Shown here piece by piece: positions 10,153 to 19,520 of a stretch of 64,000 bases of DNA. The notes under the pieces are model-generated. The model was not told where the DNA came from and did not search any database. It worked only from the letters and a program-made list of their open reading frames with translations. Each line of letters opens with the position of its first letter. Position 1 is the first letter of the stretch. A program made the position numbers and the translations under genes. Origin of the DNA: Deltaproteobacteria bacterium (GTDB lineage: Bacteria > Myxococcota_A > Polyangia > Polyangiales > JADJMO01); NCBI GenBank assembly GCA_025363655.1, contig JANYDK010000061.1:1-64000 (forward strand). Reading direction: 5' to 3'.

Positions 10153-10184
10153 CTGATCAACTGATCAACTGATCAACTGATCAA
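10153..10184. repeat. Octanucleotide tandem repeat CTGATCAA x4
   Basis: Four perfect CTGATCAA units followed by a partial CTGATG. Each unit contains the palindrome TGATCA. The array overlaps the GST stop codon (10181-10183), so on the minus strand the stop is in the first unit and changes in copy number downstream would not alter the protein. It fills half of the 63-bp gap to the acyl-CoA ligase gene. Confidence 0.8.
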
Positions 10185-10855
10185 CTGATGGTCACGAACG
10201 GCTTGCCCTTGAGCGAGCCCGCGAAGCCGTCGAACACCTCGTTGACCTTCTTCCACGTCGGCAGCGCGCGCATCGTCCCCATCCAGCGATCGACGTTGGG
10301 GTAGCTCTTGAAGCTGACGCCGATGAGATCGCCGACGCCGAGGATTTCAGCCCCGAAATAGTCGGCGATGGTGATGTCGTCACCACACAGATACTTCTTG
10401 CTGCCGAGCACCTTGGTGTCGAGGAGCTTGAGCCAGTGTTCGGTCTTCTCCTTGCCCCAGGCGACCGTCGCCGCTTGCACGGCGTCGTCCTTACGATGGT
10501 GACCAGGGAAGACCTGCGGATAGATGAGGTGATAGCCCCACTCGCGATAGTGATTGGTGTTGATCCAATCCATCACTTCGTTGACGTGGGCGCGCTTCTT
10601 CAGGTCCTTCGGGTAGGCAGGCGAACCGACTTTGTCGGCGAGATACTTGAGAATCGCCGAAGACTCGGTGAGGACGAAGCCCTCGTCCTCGAGCACCGGC
10701 ACCTGCATCGTCGGGTTGAGCTCGTTGAAGGGCGCCTTCATGTGCGCGCCGGTCATGATGTCGACGATCACCGGTTCGTAGGCGATGCCAGCCTCGGCGC
10801 AGAAGAGGGTGACGGTGCGTGAGGTGGTGGAGGCAGGGTGGAAATGCAGCTTCAT
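10181..10855 (-). CDS. Glutathione S-transferase family protein
   Basis: A 224-residue GST. The N-terminal thioredoxin-like domain has STTSRTVTLFCAEAGI, the cis-Pro QVPVLEDEGF and the glutathione-gamma-glutamyl-binding TESSAILKYLADK; the C-terminal helical domain carries the N-capping motif ITIADYFGA. The active residue is expected to be one of the early Ser/Thr (theta/zeta style). The ATG at 10853-10855 has GAGGAG about 8 bases upstream, which decides the start over the longer frame. It is divergent from, and 82 bp away from, the maleylacetate reductase/dioxygenase fusion. Zeta-class GSTs isomerise maleylacetoacetate, the product of homogentisate dioxygenase, so an isomerase role in the same pathway is attractive. 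The zeta signature is not clear, however, so this is an inference. Confidence 0.85.
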   Translation of the reverse strand: MKLHFHPASTTSRTVTLFCAEAGIAYEPVIVDIMTGAHMKAPFNELNPTMQVPVLEDEGFVLTESSAILKYLADKVGSPAYPKDLKKRAHVNEVMDWINTNHYREWGYHLIYPQVFPGHHRKDDAVQAATVAWGKEKTEHWLKLLDTKVLGSKKYLCGDDITIADYFGAEILGVGDLIGVSFKSYPNVDRWMGTMRALPTWKKVNEVFDGFAGSLKGKPFVTIS

Positions 10856-10937
10856 GCTCGGGCTCCTCGTCGATGAATTATGATTGCGGAGCGCGGATGG
10901 TAGGCGGCGATGCCCATCCCAACAAGGCGAGGAACGC

Positions 10938-13343
10938 ATGACACGACACTTCATCGTTCGACGCGGCGCGACGAAGATCGTCTTCGGCGCCGGCACGTCC
11001 GATGCGGGAATCAGCGCTGAAATCGAGGCCATCGGCGTTTCCCGCGTGTTTGTCGTCGGCACGCCGGGACGAGCCTCTGACGTGACTGCCGTCGTCGCTC
11101 GGCTCGGTGAGCGCGCCGTCGGGACCTTCACGCAGGCGCGCGAGCACGTCCCCGTCGAGACGGTGCGTGAGGCGCAGCTCGCGATCGATCAGCTTCCCAC
11201 AGGGGACGTCGACGCCGTGCTCGCCTTGGGCGGCGGTTCGGCGATCGGCCTCGCCAAGGCGCTCGCGTTGCAAAATGCGGTGCGCATCGTCGCCGTGCCG
11301 AGCACCTACTCGGGCTCCGAAATGACGCCGATCTACGGCACCACCGAGGGCGGGCAAAAACGCACTGGACGCGACGAGCGCGTGCGCCCGGCCCTCGTGA
11401 TTTACGACCCCGATCGCACCGCCGGCCTTCCGCACAGCGTGGCGATGACCAGCCTGTGGAACGCGATGGCGCACGCCGTCGAGGCGCTGTGGGTGAACGC
11501 CGACGATCGAGCAGCGTCACTCGTCGCCGAAGACGCGCTCCGCCTTCTCGCGACGGGAATGCGACGGCTGGCCGTAAAGCTCGACGACGCGAATGCGGGT
11601 GAACTTGCGCTCGAAGGCGCCTACCTCGCGGGTGCATGCTTCGCCGACAGCGGCGCCGGGCTGCATCACAAGCTCTGTCACGTGCTCGGGGGAATGTTCG
11701 ATCTTCCCCACGCGGCGACGCACGCCGTCATGTTGCCGCACGTGGTTCGATTCCATCGCGAGGCCGCTCCCGAGGCGATGAACGCGATCGCTCGCGCGCT
11801 CGGCGTCGTCGATCCGCTCCTCGGTCTCGATCGCCTCGCGGTGACGACGGGCGTACCCCGCTCACTCGCGGCGGTGGGCATGCCACGCGACGGCATCGCC
11901 CGCGTGGTCGCCGTGATGATGGCGACGCCGGCGCTCACGCCGCGAACACTCGAGAGGGAGGCACTGACCGCGATGCTCGAAACGGCACAAAAAAAGCCAC
12001 GAAACAGCGCACCCAACGGCACCTTGCGCGGACCGGCGATCCTCGCGACGCAGCCCGGCTTCGGCAGCACGCACACCTCCGAGGCGCTCGAGGGCGCGCT
12101 GCCGCCGCGAGGAAACGCGCCGCGCATTTGTCCATACGGCCTCCTCCCCGAGTTGGTCAACGGCACGCCGTTCACGGTACGCAACGTCGACAACTCACGC
12201 GTCTGGCTCTATCGCGTGCGCGCGTCGTTCTCACATGGCGAGCACTCGCCGTTGCCGCACGCGAGCTTCCTCTCGCCCCTCGCCGAGGTCACGCCCAACC
12301 GCACCCGCTGGCGACCGCAACCCGTCCCTCCTGCCGATGCGCGCGTCGATTTCGTCGACGGCCTCGCGACGCTCGGTGGCGCCGGCGATGCGACGAGCGG
12401 TCCTGGCTACCTCGTGCACCTCTACGCCGCCAACGCCGACATGAGCGATCGCGCGTTCTCCAGCGCCGACGGCGATCTCCTGATCGTCCCACAAACAGGC
12501 ACGATCGAGTGTCGCACCGAGCTCGGTTGGCTGCGCGTTCCCGTCGGCTCGTTCGCGATCATCCCGCGTGGCATCAAGTTCGCCATCGGCTTTGCCGAAG
12601 GTGAAGGCCGCGGCTGGATGCTCGAGGTCTTCGGACGTCGCTTTCGTCTCCCCGAGCGCGGACCGATCGGCAGCAACGGCCTCGCCGATGCGCGTCACTT
12701 CCTCGCGCCGACGGCGTCCTACGAAGATCGCCTCTGCCCCGCCGGCTTCGAGCACGTCACCAAGGTCGGCGGACATCTCTACGCGGCGACGCAAGAACAC
12801 TCGCCCTTCGACGTCGTCGCCTGGCACGGCGTGCACGTGCCCTTCGTCTACGACCTCGCCAATTTCTGCCCGATGGGCTCGGTGAAGTTCGATCATCCAG
12901 ACCCGTCGATCCTCACCGTGCTCACCGCGCCGCTCGACGATCACGGCCGCGCCATCGCTGATTTCGTGGCGTTTCCTGGTCGTTGGGACGTCCTCGAACA
13001 AAGCTTTCGCCCGCCCTTCGCCCATCGCAACGCCGCCGCCGAGATCAACGGCGTCGTCCGGGTGAGCAAGGCAGAGCACGGCTACGATCCGGGGTGCACG
13101 TTCGTCACGCCGCTCCTCAGCGCGCACGGCGTCTCGACCGCGACCTACGATTGGGTCTGGGGCCTCCCCGAAGAGAAGGCCGAGGGGCCGATGCGTCTCT
13201 CCGACGAGTCGCTGTGGATCATGTTCGAATCGGCGATGCCCTTCCGCCTCAGCGCGTGGGCGAAAGGCTCCCCGCTCGTCGACCGCGATTTCGGCAGGCT
13301 CTTTTCGGGCATGAAATCGCGCTTCGATCCGCACAAGAGGTGA
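10938..13343 (+). CDS. Fusion of maleylacetate reductase and homogentisate 1,2-dioxygenase-like enzyme
   Basis: An 801-residue protein in one uninterrupted frame; ATG at 10938 with an AAGGCGAGGA ribosome site. Residues 1-350 are an iron-containing-ADH-fold maleylacetate reductase: GGGSAIGLAKA, PSTYSGSEMTPIYGTTEGG, RTGRDERV, NAMAHAVEALW, HHKLCHVLGG and FDLPHAATHAVMLPH. Residues about 365-801 are a cupin homogentisate dioxygenase: QPGFGSTHTSEALEGALP, PYGLLPELVNG, FAIIPRGIKF, SPFDVVAWHG, FDHPDPSILTVLTA and HRN..AE. The iron ligands align as His696, Glu702 and His730. The reductase part normally turns maleylacetate into 3-oxoadipate; the dioxygenase part opens homogentisate. These belong to different pathways, so the joint substrate is uncertain. 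A GST gene is divergent upstream. Confidence 0.9.
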   Translation: MTRHFIVRRGATKIVFGAGTSDAGISAEIEAIGVSRVFVVGTPGRASDVTAVVARLGERAVGTFTQAREHVPVETVREAQLAIDQLPTGDVDAVLALGGGSAIGLAKALALQNAVRIVAVPSTYSGSEMTPIYGTTEGGQKRTGRDERVRPALVIYDPDRTAGLPHSVAMTSLWNAMAHAVEALWVNADDRAASLVAEDALRLLATGMRRLAVKLDDANAGELALEGAYLAGACFADSGAGLHHKLCHVLGGMFDLPHAATHAVMLPHVVRFHREAAPEAMNAIARALGVVDPLLGLDRLAVTTGVPRSLAAVGMPRDGIARVVAVMMATPALTPRTLEREALTAMLETAQKKPRNSAPNGTLRGPAILATQPGFGSTHTSEALEGALPPRGNAPRICPYGLLPELVNGTPFTVRNVDNSRVWLYRVRASFSHGEHSPLPHASFLSPLAEVTPNRTRWRPQPVPPADARVDFVDGLATLGGAGDATSGPGYLVHLYAANADMSDRAFSSADGDLLIVPQTGTIECRTELGWLRVPVGSFAIIPRGIKFAIGFAEGEGRGWMLEVFGRRFRLPERGPIGSNGLADARHFLAPTASYEDRLCPAGFEHVTKVGGHLYAATQEHSPFDVVAWHGVHVPFVYDLANFCPMGSVKFDHPDPSILTVLTAPLDDHGRAIADFVAFPGRWDVLEQSFRPPFAHRNAAAEINGVVRVSKAEHGYDPGCTFVTPLLSAHGVSTATYDWVWGLPEEKAEGPMRLSDESLWIMFESAMPFRLSAWAKGSPLVDRDFGRLFSGMKSRFDPHKR

Positions 13344-13430
13344 GGCGTGGAAGAATCGTCGCGTGAGTGACGATTCGGCTCACCTTGCCGAACGGTCGAC
13401 AGCGACGTCGCGCCGAACGAGACTGTGCCG

Positions 13431-14474
13431 ATGTCCGCTCGTGGCTTTCTTCCGTTCATCGCGCTCTTGGCCTTGGTGACGACATCGTCGTGCAAGGATG
13501 AGACGGCTCCCGCCCCCGGCGCGCCGACCACGAAGCCGTCCGCGTCGACGCCGGCCATCGCCTCCGTGATGTTGGTGCCAGTCGCATCCGGGTCGACCAC
13601 CGCGAGCGCATCGGCAGCGCCGAAGGCGAACGAAGTCGGCATGACGTGCCTCGACGGCATGCTCCTCGGATCGGACGCGGCGACGGGGTTTGCAGGAATC
13701 ACGGGCGCGGGCGTGGGCTCGGGCGCAGGCGCGGGAGCGGGCGCAAGTGCGGGCGTGGGTCTTTCTGGAATCGGCGGCCCCGACATGACCACGAAACTCG
13801 CAGCCACCGTCGCGGGTCACACCGTCGACGTCACGCCGAAAGAGCCCACGGCCGAAGTCGGCAAGGCCCTCTGCCTGAGCTTCCCCGCGATCCACGCCTG
13901 CTTCGACGCCGCGCTCGAGAGTGGGCCGATCGACGGCACGTTGGAGCTCGCGATCGAACTCGCGGCCGGGGGTGCGGTGACGAACGTGACGCGCTCGGGA
14001 GGCTCGTTGACGAGCGCGTCGCTGGCGAAGTGCGTCAGTGGCGCGCTCGCGAAGCTCACGCTCGGCAAACCGACGACGATCGTCAAGCTCGGGTACGCGC
14101 TGAAGTCGGCGACGCACGCCATCGTCGTCAAGAAGGCCAACGGCGTGAAGATGCGCGAGGTCGCCGTCACCGTCTCCGAGGGCCTCCCGCCCGAGCTCAT
14201 TCGCCGCATTTTTCGGCAACATTTTGCGCAGTTTCGGGCGTGCTATCAGAAGACGCTGGCCGCCAATCCCGACAACCACGGATCGGTCTCGGCGAAGGTC
14301 GTCATCGATCCGACGGGCGCCGTGAAGTCGGCCAACGCCAACGGCGGGACCAACACCGATGGCGAGCTGCGCGCGTGCTTCCTCGCGGCGACGCGCACGC
14401 TGTCGTTCCCCGCGCCAGAGAACGGCAAGCCCGTCGACGTCACCTACGGGATCGATTTTCAGCCGAACCCGTGA
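13431..14474 (+). CDS. Lipoprotein with AgmX/PglI-type C-terminal domain
   Basis: A 347-residue protein. The N-terminus MSARGFLPFIALLALVTTSSC gives a lipoprotein signal; an upstream in-frame GTG at 13425 would add only two residues, and neither start has a good ribosome site. A Thr/Ala/Ser-rich linker and a Gly-Ala-Gly-rich run (about residues 85-105) follow. The C-terminal 90 residues (IRRIFRQHFAQFRACYQ, SVSAKVVIDPTGAVKSA, LRACFLAATRTLSFP) match the AgmX/PglI C-terminal domain, a TonB-C-like fold with two conserved Cys found in gliding and envelope proteins of Myxococcota. A similar, weaker copy seems present upstream around residues 140-220 (GKALCLSFPAIHACFD). Role: envelope, otherwise unknown. 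Confidence 0.82.
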   Translation: MSARGFLPFIALLALVTTSSCKDETAPAPGAPTTKPSASTPAIASVMLVPVASGSTTASASAAPKANEVGMTCLDGMLLGSDAATGFAGITGAGVGSGAGAGAGASAGVGLSGIGGPDMTTKLAATVAGHTVDVTPKEPTAEVGKALCLSFPAIHACFDAALESGPIDGTLELAIELAAGGAVTNVTRSGGSLTSASLAKCVSGALAKLTLGKPTTIVKLGYALKSATHAIVVKKANGVKMREVAVTVSEGLPPELIRRIFRQHFAQFRACYQKTLAANPDNHGSVSAKVVIDPTGAVKSANANGGTNTDGELRACFLAATRTLSFPAPENGKPVDVTYGIDFQPNP

Positions 14475-14596
14475 AGCGAGTCGACGGCGACCAGGCGCGC
14501 GTGCTCGGCCACGTTGCGAAGGAAGCTCTCGCGCACCGATGGGTCGTATCTCACCGCGCGAAGGCCGCTTACCATGGGGCCTTGCAGGTCGGTCAG

Positions 14597-16828
14597 GTGA
14601 GCTCGGTCTGCCGCGCGTTCGCGTTGGCGATCGCGTGCCTCGTCCTGCTCGTCGGCTGCGCGCGCGGACGAGACGACGAACGTCTGCCGATCGCCGCGTG
14701 GACACTGGTGGTCGGCGATGCGCCCGGCGTTCCGATCACGCTCCCTGTCCACCTTGGGCCCGCGCTGGGGACGGCGACGAAGTACGTGCTCTCGGCGAAC
14801 GTGACGCTGCCTGCGGCGATGCAAGGCCGCGAGCTGACGCTGGCGATCCCCTTCCTCCTCACCACCGTGACGGTGACCGTCGACGACAGACCGCTCGTCT
14901 CGCTCGATCCGGAGCAAGACCTCGCCTACCGCGGCGAAGGCTCGGCGCGTCGTTGGCGTGTCCCCGCCGACGCTGCTCGTCCGCGAATTCTGCTGCGAAT
15001 GACGTTGAGTCACGGTTGGACGCAGAGCGCCTGGGTCGACACCATCCCGCGTCTCAGCGCGACGCCGGGCGGGGACGCCGAGTTCCTCTTCATTCGCGAC
15101 TTCAACCGCATCACCGCGGTCGTCGGCTTCTCGACGGCGATCTTCGCCGGCTACCTCTACCTCGTCGTCTTCCTCTCCGACCGTCGACGCGCGGCGTATG
15201 GGTGGTTCGCCCTCACCGGCATCGCCTGCACCGCCTACCCGTCGCACGCGCTAGGCTTCGCGCAACGTTGGCTCGGCGGCGCCGAAGCGTGCACCGTGGC
15301 GACGGGCGTGGGCCTCGCCGTCGTCGCTGGGGTGCGCTTCACGCAGACCTATTTCGAGCTTGAAAAGCCGTTGATTTGGCCGTGGCTCGCGGCCATCGGC
15401 GGGCTCATCTTCGCGGGCTTCCTCATCCACGGGCCGTTCGACACGACGCCGCTCCTCGGGCCGCCGGCGATCCTGATCCTCGTCGCCGCCGTCATCTACC
15501 AGACCTCCGTCCTCGTGCGCTTCGCCCGCAAGCGACCCTTGCCGCGGCACGCGCTGATGCTGCTCTTGCCGTGGCTCGCCTTCGCGCTGATCGCGCTCCC
15601 CGACCTCGTCGCGTGGCTCGGGCTCGGCGAGATGCTCGGCGGCCTGCGCACCGCGTGCCTCGGCATGTCGGTGATCGCGCTCTTCCAGACGGCGGCGCTC
15701 AGCCGTGAGCACATCATGTCGTTGCGACGGTCGGACGAGCTCTCACGCGAACGCGAAGACCGCATCCGTCTTCTCGAAGCGCACGGTCACCAGGTCGACC
15801 TTCTCAACGAGGAGCTGCGCCACCAAGTCGCCGCCCGTTCGGCGCAGCTCGCCGAGACGTTGGCGAAGATCGGAACCAGCAACGCTCCTCGCGAGTTGGA
15901 CGTCGACGACGTCGTCGACGATCGCTACCGCATCGTTCGTCGCATCGGCTCGGGCGGCGCCGGCACCGTCTACCAAGTGGTGCGGCTCACCGACGATCGT
16001 CCCTTCGCCCTCAAGGTCATCCAGGGGCCGGCGAGCTCGATCGGTCTCGCGCGGCTGGCGCGGGAGGCGCAGTTGGCGGCGCAGATTCACCACGAGAACG
16101 TCATCTCCATCGTCGACGTCGACGTCGCCGCCGCGGGCTACCTCTTCGTGGTGATGGAGTACGTCGATGGTCCCTCGCTCCGCGATCAGCGCGGTCGCTT
16201 CGGCGAGGTCGCGTGGGCGCTCCCGATCCTCGAGCAGATCGCCGCTGGCCTCGCCGCGATCCACGAGCACGGCGTCGTTCATCGCGACCTCAAGCCCGCC
16301 AACCTGCTCGTCATTCCCGAAGACGGCGCCCACGCGCTACGCATCAAAATAGCCGATTTCGGCATCGCCAGCTGGGCCCCCTCGATCACCGATCCGGCGC
16401 CGATCGAGCTCGACGAAGCGCCGACGACGACCGACGCCGCGAGCGAGGCCGAGACGATGGACGCGAAGCCCGACGCAGCGCTCACACGCACGGGCGCGCT
16501 CCTCGGCACGCCGCTCTACATGGCGCCCGAGCTCGCCTTCGGTGCCAAGTACGCGGCGGCGGCGGTCGACGTCTTCAGCTTCGGGGTCATCGCCTTCGAG
16601 CTGCTCTCGGGCAAGCGTCCCTTCGCCGAGTCACCCGCGCTGCGCATCTTCGACGGCCGTGAAGCGACGAAGGCGGCCTCACTCGCGACCTGCACCAGGG
16701 GCCTCGAGGAACGCACGATCGAGCTGATCGATCGCTGCCTCAGCTTCGCGCCCGAACGACGGCCGACGGCCGCCGAGGTGCACGCGCTCCTCCGCGAGAC
16801 CAGCTCGCGCGACGTCACCGGCGCTTGA
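14597..16828 (+). CDS. 7TMR-DISM-like membrane receptor fused to Ser/Thr protein kinase
   Basis: A 743-residue protein. The start is taken as GTG 14597 (AGGTCGGTCAG upstream; a TTG at 14582 is possible), because it opens a signal peptide ending LLVGC (Cys21), a good lipobox. Residues 25-165 form an extracytoplasmic beta-sandwich like 7TMR-DISM sensory domains. Residues about 168-370 contain seven hydrophobic helices, then a charged coiled coil (SREHIMSLRRSDELSRERED onward). The kinase domain spans about 440-735: IGSGGAGTVYQ, FALKVI, HRDLKPANLL, DFGIAS, GTPLYMAPE and DVFSFGVIAFELLSGKRPF. All catalytic residues are present. It probably senses an envelope ligand and signals by Ser/Thr phosphorylation. 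It ends 6 bp from the convergent TPR/PEGA gene. Confidence 0.88.
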   Translation: MSSVCRAFALAIACLVLLVGCARGRDDERLPIAAWTLVVGDAPGVPITLPVHLGPALGTATKYVLSANVTLPAAMQGRELTLAIPFLLTTVTVTVDDRPLVSLDPEQDLAYRGEGSARRWRVPADAARPRILLRMTLSHGWTQSAWVDTIPRLSATPGGDAEFLFIRDFNRITAVVGFSTAIFAGYLYLVVFLSDRRRAAYGWFALTGIACTAYPSHALGFAQRWLGGAEACTVATGVGLAVVAGVRFTQTYFELEKPLIWPWLAAIGGLIFAGFLIHGPFDTTPLLGPPAILILVAAVIYQTSVLVRFARKRPLPRHALMLLLPWLAFALIALPDLVAWLGLGEMLGGLRTACLGMSVIALFQTAALSREHIMSLRRSDELSREREDRIRLLEAHGHQVDLLNEELRHQVAARSAQLAETLAKIGTSNAPRELDVDDVVDDRYRIVRRIGSGGAGTVYQVVRLTDDRPFALKVIQGPASSIGLARLAREAQLAAQIHHENVISIVDVDVAAAGYLFVVMEYVDGPSLRDQRGRFGEVAWALPILEQIAAGLAAIHEHGVVHRDLKPANLLVIPEDGAHALRIKIADFGIASWAPSITDPAPIELDEAPTTTDAASEAETMDAKPDAALTRTGALLGTPLYMAPELAFGAKYAAAAVDVFSFGVIAFELLSGKRPFAESPALRIFDGREATKAASLATCTRGLEERTIELIDRCLSFAPERRPTAAEVHALLRETSSRDVTGA

Positions 16829-16834
16829 GAACGC

Positions 16835-17863
16835 TCAGAAGCTTCCGCCGAAGACGAAGCCGCCGGGCGTGATGCCAGCCTTCAGCGTCACGTCGTTCTT
16901 GGGCGCGATGCCGGCGGAGGCAGACGATGACGACTTCGAGGTCAGCCAGAGGACGCCGCCGCCGATGAGCGCTGCGGCGCCGACGCCGAAGAGGATGGTG
17001 GCGACGTTGCCCGTCGAGCGCGCCGAGTCACGCGCGTCGACGCCGGCCGAGCTGCAGGCAGAACCATTGCAGTCGGCGCCGTCGTATTTCGATTTCGCGC
17101 TGAGCCCGAGGACGCCGCCGACACCCATCAAGACGACGCCCGTTCCGGCGATGATGAGGCCGATGGTCTTGCCGCTGCCGCCCTTCGGCTTGTCGGTGAC
17201 GACAGGTCCTCCGCCGTCGGTGGTCGAGTTGGTGGAGGTGGTCGTGCTCGAGGTCGTGCTCGCGGTCGTCGCCGCCGACGCATCGCCGAGCGCGGGAATG
17301 GTGACGACGAGGTCGGCACCGTTCGGCGCCACGGTCGCCTTGGTGGTGTAGGTAGCCTTGCCCGGCGCGGTGACGACGACCTCGTAGTCGCCCGGATCCA
17401 TCGGCATCGGTGAGCCCCAGCTGGCCTTGCCGACGAGCACGCCCGCGCGCTTCACCTCGAGGCCAGGCGCAGCGGTGGCGACCGCGATCGTCATGTGCGA
17501 AACCTTGCCGGCGATCGCCGCGGCACGCTCACGCGCCTTCGTCTCCTTCGCGGTCTCTCCGGCGGCGTGCGCCTTCTCGGCGATCTCGAGGAAGTCGATC
17601 CACGCCGACGCCGTCTTGCCCTGCAGCTCGAAGCAGTCGGCGAGGTGGTACTGCGTGTTGAGGCTGGGATAGAGCCGCAGGCTCTCTTCGATCTTCGGGC
17701 ACGCTTCCGCGAGATTTCCCGCTTTTTTCAGCGACAGTCCCTGATTGAGCAAGGCCTCGGCGCCCGCCTTGTCGGTTTGCGCGAAGGCAGCGATGGGGAG
17801 GCTGGTGGCAACGCAGGCAACGAGGGTGAGCGTCGCGAAGGCGCGGGCGTACGGCGGCAGCAT
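16835..17863 (-). CDS. Secreted TPR and PEGA-like protein with C-terminal transmembrane segments
   Basis: A 342-residue protein with a signal peptide (cleaved after AFA, about residue 28). Residues 30-115 form two to three TPR-like repeats (EALLNQGLSLKKAGNLAEAC, YPSLNTQYHLADCFELQGK). Residues 118-190 look like a PEGA surface domain (MTIAVATAAPGLEVKRAGVLVG ... DPGDYEVVVTAPGK). A Ser/Thr-rich linker leads to two hydrophobic helices (about 235-258 and 285-305), and a short Gly-rich tail ends GGFVFGGSF. This layout recurs in Polyangiales envelope proteins, often beside Ser/Thr kinases, as here (kinase gene 38 bp upstream on the same strand). The ATG has GAGGTCAC just upstream. Confidence 0.82.
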   Translation of the reverse strand: MLPPYARAFATLTLVACVATSLPIAAFAQTDKAGAEALLNQGLSLKKAGNLAEACPKIEESLRLYPSLNTQYHLADCFELQGKTASAWIDFLEIAEKAHAAGETAKETKARERAAAIAGKVSHMTIAVATAAPGLEVKRAGVLVGKASWGSPMPMDPGDYEVVVTAPGKATYTTKATVAPNGADLVVTIPALGDASAATTASTTSSTTTSTNSTTDGGGPVVTDKPKGGSGKTIGLIIAGTGVVLMGVGGVLGLSAKSKYDGADCNGSACSSAGVDARDSARSTGNVATILFGVGAAALIGGGVLWLTSKSSSSASAGIAPKNDVTLKAGITPGGFVFGGSF

Positions 17864-17901
17864 GTGACCTCGAAGAGAAGTAGAAGAACGGCTGGATTCG
17901 A

Positions 17902-19386
<1,485 letters not shown>

Positions 19387-19520
19387 CCTCCCAGGGTCGA
19401 TGCGGGTCCAGGAGTATACGACGGAGAGGGGGGAATGGCCTGTTTCGGGGGGAGGTTGGTTGCGCTGAAGCAGGGATTACCGGGAAATTCGTGATCGGGC
19501 GCAGGCGCGGGCGCGGGCGC

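Noticed and set aside
13646-14596. N-terminal extension of the 7TM kinase reading frame
   Set aside because: It lies over the AgmX-type gene in another frame and is Arg-rich; the signal peptide begins at 14597.
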